DNA from: Leekyejoonella antrihumi | Lineage (GTDB): Bacteria > Actinomycetota > Actinomycetes > Actinomycetales > Dermatophilaceae | Direction: 5' to 3' | Assembly: GCF_007845645.1 (NCBI RefSeq) | Contig: NZ_VCQV01000008.1 | Location: 1-64,000 of the forward strand | DNA length: 64,000 nucleotides | In this document: positions 20,553-29,415 of the stretch, one piece after another | Numbering within the stretch: position 1 is the first letter of the stretch | How the letters are laid out: each line of letters starts with the position of its first letter | Notes under the pieces: generated by a model | Database searches by the model: none | Told to the model about the DNA's origin: nothing | What the model saw: the letters and a program-made list of their open reading frames with translations, nothing else | Program-made: the position numbers and the translations under genes

Positions 20553-21392
20553 CTATGCTGCGGTATCGGTGGTTTGCTGCTGGGCCCAGTAGGCGTCTTC
20601 GACCTCGATCGGAGGTTGATAGTTGAGCATGGAGTGGAGTCGTTCGTTGTTGAACCAGGCGACCCAGTCGGCGGTGGCGACCTCGACGTCGTCGATGCCG
20701 TCCCAGGGCCCGTCCAGGTGGATCAGTTCGGCCTTGTACAGCGAGTTCAGCGCCTCGGCCATCGCATTGTCGTAGGAGTCCCCGCGAGACCCGACGGAGG
20801 CCACAGCCTCGGCTTCCTCGAGCCGAGCAGCGTACCGCAGCGCGCGATACTGCACGCCCCGATCACTATGGTGCACAAGGCCTTTCACATCCTGCCCGTC
20901 ACGCTGACGAGCGTACAAGCCCATCTTCAGCGCGTCCAGCGCGAGGTCGGTGTACATGCGGGTGGAGGCCTGCCAGCCGACGATCTTGCGGGAGAACACA
21001 TCCAGCACGAACGCGACATACACCCACCCGGCCTCGGTTCGCACGTAGGTAATGTCGGCCACCCAGAGCGTATTTGGGGCGTCCGCGACGAACTGCCGAT
21101 CGACCAGATCCTTCGGCCGGCCAGTCTCCGGTGCCGGGCGCGTGGTGCGCGGGAACCTGCCGCGCACGGTACCGCGAATCCCCAACTGTTTGCACAGCCG
21201 CTCGACGGTGCACCGGGCTACGTCGATCCCGTCCCGGTTCAGCTGCGCGTGGATCTTGCGGATCCCGTAGACCCGCATCCGCTTGTGGGCGTGGATGCGC
21301 ATGATCTCCTCCTTCAGGTACGCGTCGCGCCGGGCGCGCGGCGAGGGTGGACGCTTCTTGTGGGCGTAGTACGTGCCGGGGGCGATCTTCAC
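20553..21392 (-). CDS. IS3-family transposase OrfB (integrase core)
   Basis: Catalytic part of the IS3 transposase. A HTH_21-like region (RMRVYGIRKIHAQLNRDGI) is followed by the rve core with the DDE triad: Asp in LWVADITYVRTEAG, Asp in LVHHSDRGVQY and Glu in DNAMAEALNSLYKAEL. The GTG at 21392 is only the first start in frame. Coding sequence continues upstream to about 21490 (VVVAFIDEYRHRWGVEPICR), which means OrfB is normally made as an OrfAB fusion by -1 frameshifting near the end of orfA. Confidence 0.92.
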   Translation of the reverse strand: MKIAPGTYYAHKKRPPSPRARRDAYLKEEIMRIHAHKRMRVYGIRKIHAQLNRDGIDVARCTVERLCKQLGIRGTVRGRFPRTTRPAPETGRPKDLVDRQFVADAPNTLWVADITYVRTEAGWVYVAFVLDVFSRKIVGWQASTRMYTDLALDALKMGLYARQRDGQDVKGLVHHSDRGVQYRALRYAARLEEAEAVASVGSRGDSYDNAMAEALNSLYKAELIHLDGPWDGIDDVEVATADWVAWFNNERLHSMLNYQPPIEVEDAYWAQQQTTDTAA

Positions 21393-21469
21393 GTCGAGCT
21401 CGTCGGACAGGACACGGCAGATCGGTTCGACTCCCCAGCGGTGGCGGTACTCGTCGATGAACGCGACGA

Positions 21470-21778
21470 CTACCTGGATGGGCGGTCGAACTCCGCCGCG
21501 AAGAAAGCCGCCGCGGACTTCAGGATCTCGTTGCTGCGACGCAGTTCTCGGTTCTGCTTCTCCAGCGACCGGATCCGCTCCTCGGTGTCCTCCCGTTCGA
21601 CGGGCAGGCCAGCCGTCTCGGCTTGACGGACCCAGTTACGCAGTGCTTCCATGTGCACGCCCAGCTGGGTCGCGATCCTCGCGATCGCTCCGGTGCGGGT
21701 CTCAGGGTCGCGGCGGGCCTCCACGGCCAGCCTCGTCGCACGCTCCCGCAGTTCCTGCGGGTACTTCACATTCGCCAT
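21470..21778 (-). CDS. IS3-family transposase OrfA
   Basis: A 102-residue DNA-binding subunit with an N-terminal HTH (YPQELRERATRLAVEARRD, then IARIATQLGVHMEALRNWV) and a C-terminal leucine-zipper-like helix (DTEERIRSLEKQNRELRRSN). It ends in AAAFFAAEFDRPSR, the usual site where the ribosome shifts into orfB. It overlaps the upstream part of the OrfB frame. Confidence 0.92.
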   Translation of the reverse strand: MANVKYPQELRERATRLAVEARRDPETRTGAIARIATQLGVHMEALRNWVRQAETAGLPVEREDTEERIRSLEKQNRELRRSNEILKSAAAFFAAEFDRPSR

Positions 21779-21948
21779 GATCGATGGGTTCCTTCCAGGA
21801 AATCTGGCTTTCCCTCAATCAAACCAAGGACGAGTCACAACGGTGTGTCGGCAACGAGCACGTTGACCTCAGAGCACGTGCTCCGACACCGCGAGGGGCC
21901 TCCACGCCGTCCACAAGAGGATGGCGAGCGGCACGCTCCGCGGGTCAG

Positions 21949-22074
21949 TTACCGGTGCTGGACCCAAATGTTGGGTGCGGTGTACGTGCCGACATCTGCC
22001 TCGTGATCGATGTAGAGCGGGCGTAGCCAACTGGTGAAGATCTCGATCGGCGTGAGCGGGTACGAGGGTTTCAT
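21949..22074 (-). CDS. 41-codon ORF, probable gene remnant
   Basis: An ATG at 22074 opens MKPSYPLTPIEIFTSWLRPL, followed by YIDHEADVGTYTAPNIWVQH and a stop. The composition looks coding, but I do not recognise a family and there is no convincing ribosome-binding site. It may be the end of a larger lost gene. The rest of 21866-22186 contains nothing I can support. Confidence 0.25.
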   Translation of the reverse strand: MKPSYPLTPIEIFTSWLRPLYIDHEADVGTYTAPNIWVQHR

Positions 22075-22186
22075 TGTTGGGCGGATCGGTGCGATGACCG
22101 ATCCTGATCAATCCGTAAGCCGAAGCCATGACCGGTGCCGCTGCGGCTCCCCGAGCAGGCCGGCGAGATCGTTTCGCGGAGGATCG

Positions 22187-22738
22187 TCAATCGTCTTGTT
22201 CAAGTGGTGACAATCTAGGCAACGGGAACGGATTGACCATCGGCCCGGTCCCTGCCTCCAGATGGAAGTCGTAGAAGCCGCGCAACACGCTCGCAGTGAG
22301 CCGCCGTCGACGCCTCGTACCCGTCCCCCCGCGATCGTTACCGGTCACCTCGTTGACCACCGCTGAGACATGCTCCTTGCGTGCTCCGGGAGCATCACCG
22401 GCCGGATAACGCCAGTGCGGGCGCTTCGGCTTGGCCACGACAGCAAGCCAACGACAGAAGTCCCGCGCCTCGACCCGCGTCGCCTGGTCCCACCCCACCC
22501 CGAGCGCCCACAAGAACCGGAACCAGCGCAGCAGGTCCATCCCGTACGACCGCTGCGTCGTCGCGGGTCGCCCGCACGCCGCGAGCTCGGCGAGGAACAC
22601 CGCGACGGGCTCGACCGCAACGCCCCCACCATCGACCAGCCGATACGGCACGAACAGGTCTCCGGTCGCCTCAAGCGAGCCCAGCAGTGGCACCACCAGC
22701 AGCGTCAGGTTCCGCGGCACATCCTCGTCGCTGATCAC
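22187..22738 (-). pseudogene. N-terminal fragment of a tyrosine-type site-specific integrase
   Basis: A 183-codon frame carries only the SAM-like core-binding region of a phage-type integrase: AACGRPATTQRSYGMDLLRW, FLWALGVGWDQATRVEARDF, RRRRLTASVLRGFYDFHLEA and GPMVNPFPLPR. The catalytic domain (Arg, His-X-X-Arg, Tyr) is absent; the frame stops about 10 residues after the usual NPFP motif. It is adjacent to an IS110 fragment and is likely a recombination relic. Confidence 0.75.
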
Positions 22739-22814
22739 GAGCAGCGAACCTAGCCAATCCCCAGACTCGCCGCGAACATTCCCGCAAAGACTGAGTCGGT
22801 AGTTCGGTCAACAG

Positions 22815-23120
22815 GTCCGTTTTGCGTCCAGGCAGGTTCTCGACGTGTCTGGCGTTAGCGAGCAGGATCTCGACGCCCTCGAGGTCTTCCAACAGGTAGT
22901 AGAAAGGCTTCCAGTAGTCGCTGGTGGCCTCCATCACCACGCAGGTGACGCCCTCGGCAACGAGATGCTCGCGCAGCGCGAGGATCGAGGTCGTCATTGA
23001 CGACCATGTGCTCACGGTCTCTACCGCCTTGCGTCGCCCAGTCCCGGCAACCCGGATACGGACCTTCGCGTCCTTCTTTGAGACATCCATACCCGCGTAG
23101 CGGGGGTGCACCACGTCCAT
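22815..23120 (-). pseudogene. N-terminal fragment of an IS110-family transposase
   Basis: The RuvC-like DEDD domain starts normally: YAGMDVSKKDAKVRIRVAG (first Asp), TTSILALREHLVAEGVTCVV then MEATSDYWKPFYYLLED (Glu), LLANARHVENLPGRKTD. After GRKTD the sequence no longer fits the family, so the later catalytic residues and the C-terminal transposase_20 domain are missing. The junction with the neighbouring integrase fragment lies near 22740-22815. Confidence 0.8.
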
Positions 23121-23780
23121 ATTCTGCCCCTATTCTGTTGACACGGCAGCGTCCGTCGCGGGGAGGGCAGGAAAGATCGGAAGTCTGACACACGGGCTCG
23201 CTGGCACCAATCCACGGTTCCCGTGGAAGCCCTCCGACCCATGCTCAAATACAGGCTCACAGGCACCACAGGGTGTTCGGGTTCGACCACGACGAACCCC
23301 ACCAGCATCCGCCCGCCAGACGCCCGTGCGCAACGCCCAGCCAACCCCGACCGAATCTTCGCGCACCACAGTGCACCTGAAGGCGGCGCCATCATGCTCA
23401 AATCTGAAGAGCCAGTTTAGTCCTCTCAAATGGACAGTCCAGATGTCGCTTACGAAGAACGGCGATCGACTGAGGATCTTCACGAACAAGGGTGGAATTG
23501 GGGTCTGAATCTGCCACTGTCTAGCAGGGCATCTGGCGATGTAGTTGGTCAGGTCCGCGCCACAAATACGTCATTACAGGAGCTGACACGAGCGCCACAG
23601 ACCGAATATGTAGTGGAAGAATCTAGGACTCACCAGATAGCCATTGAGGGTCCGAATTTGAAAAACTCGCGTTAGGATCGCTACGAACGCCGGTGACCGT
23701 CGCCACCGGCGCCGCACGGAGATCTGCACTAGGTAATGGCCAGCAGATGTGAGCGCCCATCGGGGCGGGAGATGGGGACA
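23121..23780. other. Intergenic stretch of foreign-looking composition
   Basis: About 660 bp. From ~23400 to 23680 it is much richer in A/T than the rest of the window. Frames of up to ~120 codons exist on both strands but lack motifs and start signals. No tRNA or repeat array seen. The promoter of the secreted-protein gene must lie at its right end; TTGAAA at about 23659 is a possible -35 but no good -10 follows. Confidence 0.5.
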
Positions 23781-24500
23781 ATGATGCGAAGATCACTCGC
23801 GGTCGCGACTGCAGCCGCGCTCACCCTCACCGGTTGGGCGTGGACCAGAACGACGTCGGCGGGCGCTGCGGATCAACCCTGCACGGCAAACCTGAGCCTG
23901 CCCGCACGGGTCGTGATCACCCAGAACGATCAACAGTTGGCCGGCGGGGGTGGTGTCACTTACACCGGGTCATGCGTTGATTTCAACCGGTACCAGGTCC
24001 TGTCCTGGACCGCGACCGGTTGGGGCGGTAAAGCCGCAAGCGAGACCGGCACCGAAAACTGCGGGAACTACCTAACGGTTGATAACTTCCTCAGCTTCGG
24101 TACGCCGCCTGCGCTCGGCGTGCTGAAATTTGTCGGAACCGACTATCCAGAATGTGGCGAGGCCTACCGGGTCGCGATGAATTCTCCGAGCACCGACGCC
24201 CGGTTAGTATCCACGGCAGCGATGACTGCTAAGCGCTCAGGCCGATTGGTGACGCTGACTGTGCGCGCGAGTCGACTGTGGACCTCGACCGGCAAGATCG
24301 GCTCGTACGGCGCCGCCGTCGGCAGTATCCAGTCGAGCACCGACGGTGTCACCTGGCGTCCTCTGAAGGATGTCTTGACTGTCTCCGGTGGGACGTATAC
24401 CTACGCCTACCACACCGGAACTCACCTGAAATACCGCGCTGTCGCGTACGACGCCAAGTACGTCTGGGGTTCCCGCTCGAGCGCGACACCAACCGTCTGA
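23781..24500 (+). CDS. Secreted protein of unknown function
   Basis: About 239 residues with a clear Sec signal peptide (MMRRSLAVATAAALTLTGWA, cleavage probably after SAGA or so). The mature part has four cysteines in its first half (DQPCTAN, GSCVDFN, ENCGNY, PECGEAY), suggesting two disulfides. A C-terminal beta-sandwich-like region (LVTLTVRASRLWTSTGKIGS; SSTDGVTWRPLKDV; LKYRAVAYDAKYVWGSRSS) resembles beta domains found repeatedly in actinobacterial exported proteins. ATG at 23781 or 23784 is preferred because GGGGA/GGGAG lies upstream and the signal peptide then starts cleanly. It sits alone in the decayed island. Confidence 0.75.
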   Translation: MMRRSLAVATAAALTLTGWAWTRTTSAGAADQPCTANLSLPARVVITQNDQQLAGGGGVTYTGSCVDFNRYQVLSWTATGWGGKAASETGTENCGNYLTVDNFLSFGTPPALGVLKFVGTDYPECGEAYRVAMNSPSTDARLVSTAAMTAKRSGRLVTLTVRASRLWTSTGKIGSYGAAVGSIQSSTDGVTWRPLKDVLTVSGGTYTYAYHTGTHLKYRAVAYDAKYVWGSRSSATPTV

Positions 24501-24854
24501 CGTCCTCGTCGGCACTGCTTCGGTTCAGGTGGGGACCCCGCGCCCTACAGTGCAACAGTCACTTTTTGGTCGGTCTAGTCTATTCGGCGGTTTGGCGGGA
24601 TGGGCCGCGGTCGCGCAGCCGCCGCGGGACTCGAGCTTGGGGTGCAGCTGGGGAAACGCTCGCGCGTGGGCGGTCCCGTTCCGGTCGGTGTCATTGATCG
24701 TGGCCACGACCGGCTCGGGATGCGTTGCCGACTGGCGCAGCACCATCTTGGCTTCGTGTCAGGGTGTAGAACCGGTCGGCGCGTCGCTCACGGGATAGAG
24801 GTCGAGGCCTCCCGATGATGGAAGTTTTCACACAGTCCATCTTGAAGACCTCAA
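24501..24854. other. No recognisable gene
   Basis: About 350 bp between the secreted-protein gene and the ISL3 remnant. Short frames only, no ribosome-binding site or motif that I can support. Confidence 0.45.
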
Positions 24855-25490
24855 CGTGCCTGACGCTACCTTCACCTGCCCCGATCTGACCACTTTCTGC
24901 CGCCTGGACGAGCTCGGGCTGGTCGTGACCCGGGTGGCGGCTCGAGCGTGATCGAGCAGTTCTGGTGTGCCGCGTCATTGAACCAGATGGTTGGTGCCGC
25001 CGCTGCGGGTGCGAGGGCACACCACGCGACACCGTGACCCGGCGCCTCGCCCACGAACCGCTGGGCTGGCGCCCGACGACATTGGTGCTCACGGTCCGCC
25101 GCTACCGGTGCACCGGCTGCGGGCACGTCTGGCGTCAAGACACCAGCAAGGCCGCGCAGCCGCGAGCGAAGCTGTCACGCCGCGGGTTGCGGCGGGCGCT
25201 GAAGGCGATCGTGTGCCAGCACCTGACCGTAGTCCGGATCGGTGAAGGTCTTGCCGTCACGTGGAATACGGCCAACGACGCGGTCCTGGCCGAAGGCAAG
25301 CGCGCCCTGATCGATGACCCGCACCGGTTCGACGGCGTCGCGGTGATCGGCGTCGACGATTCCCCCGCGCGCTGCGCTCCAAACGGGAGGGACTCCCAGT
25401 GTCTGGCGGCACACCCGCAAGGGGGACAAGTACGTGGTCATCGACCTAACGCCGACCGGGGACGGACCGTACTTGACGGACGCTCCCTAT
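24855..25490 (+). pseudogene. Truncated, frameshifted ISL3-family transposase
   Basis: A GTG at 24855 begins DATFTCPDLTTFCRLDELGL. After a frameshift near 24935 the zinc-finger part follows (VIEPDGWCRRCGCEG; VRRYRCTGCGHVWRQDTS), then the start of the DDE domain (AVIGVD). A second shift near 25365 leads to VWRHTRKGDKYVVIDLT, after which the gene is cut off at the end of the VOC gene. About 200 of the usual ~420 residues remain. Confidence 0.8.
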
Positions 25491-25888
25491 CCGGGCTCGG
25501 CGTGCTGCTGTTCGAACATCAACTCGTAGCCGTCGGCGTCGAGACCGTAGAAGATGCGGGCGTAGAAAACGTCCTGCGGTTCGAGGGTGACTCGCATGCC
25601 TTCTTCTCGCCAAAGGTCGTACGTGGCGTCGAGGTCAGCAGTCGGCACTGCCAAGACGAATCCCCTGCCAAGCGGACCGGACTTTGCCGCTTCGGCTCGT
25701 TCGGCGTTGTGGTAGCCGTGCGCGAACCTGTCGGACAAGATCAGCCACGTGTGTCCGAAGGTCAGGTATCGAAGTTTCGGCTGGTCTGGACGAGGGATCT
25801 GCTTGAATCCGAACTTCAAGTACAGGGCGCACGACGCGTCGAGGTCGCGCACCCGTAACCCCACCTTGAGCTGTTTAGCACCAGCCAC
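25487..25888 (-). CDS. VOC-superfamily (glyoxalase/bleomycin-resistance-like) protein
   Basis: A single-domain protein of 133 residues. The usual beta-alpha-beta-beta-beta modules are visible: LKVGLRVRDLDASCALYLKF, LRYLTFGHTWLILSDRF, then FVLAVPTADLDATYDLWREE and DVFYARIFYGLDADGYELMF. The C-terminal Glu-equivalent (YELMFEQ) of the metal site is present, but the first His is not obvious. Substrate unknown; relatives include dioxygenases, glyoxalases and antibiotic-binding proteins. Intact, and located at the right edge of the decayed region. Confidence 0.85.
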   Translation of the reverse strand: MAGAKQLKVGLRVRDLDASCALYLKFGFKQIPRPDQPKLRYLTFGHTWLILSDRFAHGYHNAERAEAAKSGPLGRGFVLAVPTADLDATYDLWREEGMRVTLEPQDVFYARIFYGLDADGYELMFEQQHAEPG

Positions 25889-26029
25889 GGTGCGTCACCT
25901 CGATTCCCTCGCGGGCAACCCAGCCTATCGGTCCGCCACCGCGGTCCCAATTGAGAACGATCACCGGCGAGGACAGGCGGCGGATCGGAGCTCCCCTCTC
26001 AGATCTCCGGGACCGTCCCACACCGCGCC

Positions 26030-27409
26030 CTATACAGGACCGTCACCGCGGCAGCGTCCCGATTCACGCCGATCCTCAAACGGCAGTATGGAGTGCTCCA
26101 TCGGCTCACCGGCATGCGGCCGCAGGACGGCAATGCACTCGACATGGTGGGTCATCGGGAAGGCGTCGAACGCGCGCAGTGAGTGCAACTCGTACCCCAG
26201 CTCCGCTGCATACGACAGATCCCGCGCCAGCGCCGCCGGGTCGCAGGAGACGTAGGCCATGGCTCGCGGAGTGAGCGCTGCCACCGCCTCCAGGACCTGA
26301 CGCCCCGCACCGGTGCGCGGTGGATCGAGCACCACCAGGTCGGCATGCGGCTGGTGCCCGTGCTGGCCCAGCTCCTCCGCGATGACCGGCGAGGCGAGAA
26401 CCTCCCCGACGTCCCCGCACACCAGGTGCACGTCGGCTCGAGCCGAGGCGAGATTGGTGTCGGCTTCCTCCGTCGCACGTTCATCACCTTCGACACCGAC
26501 CACGACACCGTCAGGGCCGACTCGATCTGCCAGGAACGTAGCGAAAACGCCCACCCCGCAGTAGAGGTCGAGCACTCGCTCATCCGGGCGTGGCTCCAGC
26601 TCCTGCAGAACGTGCTCGACGAACGTGCTCGCCGCGGCCGGGTGCACCTGCCAGAACCCGCGCGCCGAGACGTCCAGGTCATGGGTGCCGTGCGATGCCG
26701 TTACCACCCGTTCCCGGACGCTGGGCGTCGGTTGCAGCTCGGGAAGAGTGACCATGACCGGCTCCCCCACGCCGGGCACCACGACATCCACCCCGGTGAC
26801 GCCGGGTGGCCACTGTCCGGAGAAGGCTCCGGTCTTGGCGACCTGGGGCACCGCGATCGCGCACTCTTCGACCGGGACGACCCGATGAGACCGGTGGGCT
26901 CGTAGGCCGGATCGCCCGGCCGGGTCGATGGCCAGCTCGACCCGGGTGCGCCAGTGCAGGCCGTCGGACTCCCCCGGCAGCGCCTCGACCTCGACCTGCC
27001 GGTCGATGCCGGCCAGCCGCTGCAGCTGCTCCCGCACGACCTGGGCCTTCAGCTCTCGGGAGTAGTCGACGCTCGTGTGCTGCCAATCGCACCCGCCGCA
27101 CTGGCCCGGGCCCGACCACGGGCACGCTGGGGTGACGCGCTGCGGCGCGGCCCGCAGGATCTGCACGGCGTCGGCGCGCAGGAACCGCGACTTCGTGGTC
27201 CCGTCGGTGACCTCGGCGATGACCCGTTCCCCGGGCAGGGCATGCCGGACGAAGACGACCTGCCCCTCGTGACGTGCCACACAGAGGCCGCCGTGCGCGA
27301 CCTTGCCGACGTCGAGCGTCAGACTCTCCCCGACGCGGGTCGGGGCGCTCGCGGGCCGACCCCGCGGGCGGCGCGGGCCCCGCCCGCGCGATTTCTGCCT
27401 ACCACTCAT
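26030..27409 (-). CDS. TrmA/RumA-family RNA (uracil-5-)-methyltransferase
   Basis: A 459-residue SAM-dependent enzyme that methylates a uracil C5 in rRNA or tRNA. An N-terminal Arg-rich tail and TRAM domain (LTLDVGKVAHGGLCVARHEG) precede a [4Fe-4S] motif (TPACPWSGPGQCGGCDWQH), the SAM site (VLDLYCGVGVFATFLA), LDPPRTGAGR and the catalytic Cys in YVSCDPAALARDL. The start at 27409 is fixed by the ATGA overlap with the permease stop. It forms an operon with the KimA-like transporter; the same pair occurs in mycobacteria (Rv2689c-Rv2690c). The position modified is not predictable here. Confidence 0.93.
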   Translation of the reverse strand: MSGRQKSRGRGPRRPRGRPASAPTRVGESLTLDVGKVAHGGLCVARHEGQVVFVRHALPGERVIAEVTDGTTKSRFLRADAVQILRAAPQRVTPACPWSGPGQCGGCDWQHTSVDYSRELKAQVVREQLQRLAGIDRQVEVEALPGESDGLHWRTRVELAIDPAGRSGLRAHRSHRVVPVEECAIAVPQVAKTGAFSGQWPPGVTGVDVVVPGVGEPVMVTLPELQPTPSVRERVVTASHGTHDLDVSARGFWQVHPAAASTFVEHVLQELEPRPDERVLDLYCGVGVFATFLADRVGPDGVVVGVEGDERATEEADTNLASARADVHLVCGDVGEVLASPVIAEELGQHGHQPHADLVVLDPPRTGAGRQVLEAVAALTPRAMAYVSCDPAALARDLSYAAELGYELHSLRAFDAFPMTHHVECIAVLRPHAGEPMEHSILPFEDRRESGRCRGDGPV

Positions 27410-29415
27410 CGTCGTCCCCGCCGCACCGATCCTGGTGCAGGCCCGTCGAACCGCTGCTCCTGCCCCTGCGAGGAACGCAGCTGCCAGGGAACGCTGGCGA
27501 CCATGACCCCCGGGGTGAACAGCAGTCGGCTCTTGAGGCGGAGCGCGGACTGGTTGTGCAGCAGCTGCTCGTACCACTTGCCGACCACGTACTCGGGGAT
27601 GTAGACCATCACCACATCACGGGGGCTGTCCCGCCGCACCGACTTCACATACCGCAGGACCGGTCGGGTGATTTCACGGTAGGGAGACGCCACCACCTTC
27701 AACGTGATCGGGATGTCCCGTCGCTCCCACTCGCTCTGCAACACCTTCGTCTCGTCGGGGTCGACGTCGACGGTGAGCGCCTCGAGCACCGAAGGTCGAG
27801 TGGCCCGTGCGTAGGCAAGCGCGCGCATCGTCGGCTTGTGGATCTTGGACACCAGGACGATCGCATGCACCCGTGACGGCAGCAGCTGCTCCTCACCGTC
27901 GTCCAGGACCTCCAGCTCCTCCTTGACGTGGTCGTAGTGCCGCTGGATCGCCATCATCATGACGAAGAGCACGACCATCGCACCCACGGCATACCCGGCA
28001 CCGTGGGTGAACTTGGTGAGCAGCACGACCACCAGGACCACGCCGGCCATCACCGCGCCCACTGCGTTGATCGCCCGGGAGCGGTGCATCCGGCGTCGTT
28101 CGGAGAGCGAGACGTCGCCCTTGCCCAGCAACCTGTTCCAGTGCCGGATCATGCCCGTCTGGCTGGTCGTGAACGACACGAACACCCCGACGATGTACAG
28201 CTGGATCAGCCGCGTCGTCTGAGCGTCGTACATGATGATCAGGAAGATCGCGGCGCCGGCGAGGAAGAGGATGCCGTTGGAGTAGGCCAGACGGTCGCCT
28301 CGGGTGTGCAACTGCCGCGGCAGGAAACCATCCCGCGCGAGGATCGACGCAAGGACCGGGAAGCCGTTGAACGCGGTGTTCGCCGCGAGGACCAGGATGA
28401 CCCCGGTCACGATGGACACGTAGACGACACCCGGCGTGAATCCCGCGAACACCGCGTGGGCCAGCTGCCCCAGGACGGTGTCCTCCTGGTATCCGGGCAC
28501 CGGATGGCCGTTGAGCAGAAGGCGTCCTGGGGCGTCCGGGTCCTGCATGTGGATCTTCGTCCAGGCCGCCAGCGTGATGATCGAGACCATCATCACCACG
28601 GCGATGCTGCCCATCAGCAGCAACGTGGTCGCGGCGTTCTTGCTCTTCGGCTTCTTGAAGGCAGGCACTCCGTTGGAGATGGCCTCGACACCGGTCAGTG
28701 CCGCGCAACCGCTGGAGAAGGCACGCAACAGCAGGAAGATCATCGCGAGCTGCCCCAGGTCGCTCAGGTGGTCCTGCGGCGCCAGGGTGTAGTGGCCGCT
28801 GGCGGAGAGCGGCAGGTCACCGACCGACTTGCGGATGAAGCCGACAATGGCGAGCATCGCGATCCCGAAGATGAAGCCGTAGACCGGGACGGCAAAGACC
28901 TTGCCGGACTCGCGCACGCCGCGCAGGTTCATGGCGGTCAGCAGGATCACCAACGCCACGGCGATCACGACCTGGTGCCCCTGGATGATCGGCAGGGCCG
29001 CGGTCGCGTTCTGCACGCCCGAGGACACCGACACCGCCACCGTCAGCGTGTAGTCGACCAGCAGCGCCGAGCCGACCGTCAGGCCAGCCTTGGGGCCGAG
29101 GTTGACGGTCGCGACCTCGTAGTCGCCGCCACCGGAGGGGTAGGCGTGCACATTCTGGCGGTAGGAGGCAACCACCACGGCCATGACGAAGACCACGCCC
29201 AGAGTGATCTGCCACGAGTGCAGAGCCGCGAACGATCCGCCCGCGGCACCGAGGGTGATGAGGATCTCATCGGGCGCGTAGGCGACGGAGGACAGGGCGT
29301 CGCTGGCGAAGACCGGCAGGGCGAGCTTTTTGGGCAGGAGGGTCTCACCCAACCTGTCGCTTCGCATCGCCCGGCCGACCACCAGGCGCTTCAGAGTCCG
29401 TCCAGTCACTGACAC
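27406..29415 (-). CDS. APC-superfamily permease of the KimA (K+/H+ symporter) type
   Basis: A 669-residue membrane protein: 12 transmembrane segments, then a ~170-residue cytoplasmic USP-like domain (VHAIVLVSKIHKPTMRALAY; LLHNQSALRLKSRL at the end). It resembles Bacillus KimA throughout: ASDALSSVAYAPDEI, SYRQNVHAYPSGGGDY, LLVDYTLTVAVS, SGCAALTGVEAIS, LIQLYIVGVF. These keep the residues I recall as K+ ligands in KimA (Asp39, Tyr46, Asp121, Tyr122, Thr125, Ser129, the Thr/Glu of TGVE, and the Tyr of QLYIV). I therefore predict potassium rather than amino-acid transport. GTG at 29415 gives a family-like N-terminus but has a weak ribosome-binding site. It is divergent from two TrkA genes. Confidence 0.88.
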   Translation of the reverse strand: MSVTGRTLKRLVVGRAMRSDRLGETLLPKKLALPVFASDALSSVAYAPDEILITLGAAGGSFAALHSWQITLGVVFVMAVVVASYRQNVHAYPSGGGDYEVATVNLGPKAGLTVGSALLVDYTLTVAVSVSSGVQNATAALPIIQGHQVVIAVALVILLTAMNLRGVRESGKVFAVPVYGFIFGIAMLAIVGFIRKSVGDLPLSASGHYTLAPQDHLSDLGQLAMIFLLLRAFSSGCAALTGVEAISNGVPAFKKPKSKNAATTLLLMGSIAVVMMVSIITLAAWTKIHMQDPDAPGRLLLNGHPVPGYQEDTVLGQLAHAVFAGFTPGVVYVSIVTGVILVLAANTAFNGFPVLASILARDGFLPRQLHTRGDRLAYSNGILFLAGAAIFLIIMYDAQTTRLIQLYIVGVFVSFTTSQTGMIRHWNRLLGKGDVSLSERRRMHRSRAINAVGAVMAGVVLVVVLLTKFTHGAGYAVGAMVVLFVMMMAIQRHYDHVKEELEVLDDGEEQLLPSRVHAIVLVSKIHKPTMRALAYARATRPSVLEALTVDVDPDETKVLQSEWERRDIPITLKVVASPYREITRPVLRYVKSVRRDSPRDVVMVYIPEYVVGKWYEQLLHNQSALRLKSRLLFTPGVMVASVPWQLRSSQGQEQRFDGPAPGSVRRGRR

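Larger units (their letters stand above)
20509..21837 (-). mobile_element. IS3-family insertion sequence (1329 bp) with 3-bp target duplication
   Basis: The ends are imperfect inverted repeats: TGTCAAGTCC at the left and, on the other strand, TGACTCGTCC at the right, with further matches inside (TTGAGGG in both). Both ends are flanked by CAA (20506-20508 and 21838-21840), a 3-bp duplication as expected for IS3. Inside are orfA and orfB in the usual overlapping arrangement on the minus strand. All DDE residues are present, so the element may still be active. Confidence 0.88.

Noticed and set aside
20509-21837. Possible composite transposon with the IS110 and ISL3 remnants
   Set aside because: The three elements are of different families, and the IS3 element has its own ends and target duplication.
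23130-23489. Minus-strand 119-codon frame in the A/T-rich stretch
   Set aside because: No recognisable motif or start signal; composition changes midway, as in chance frames.
13552-26000. Prophage or integrative element with complete integration module
   Set aside because: Only an N-terminal integrase fragment is present; no excisionase, replication or structural phage genes and no tRNA with flanking repeats.
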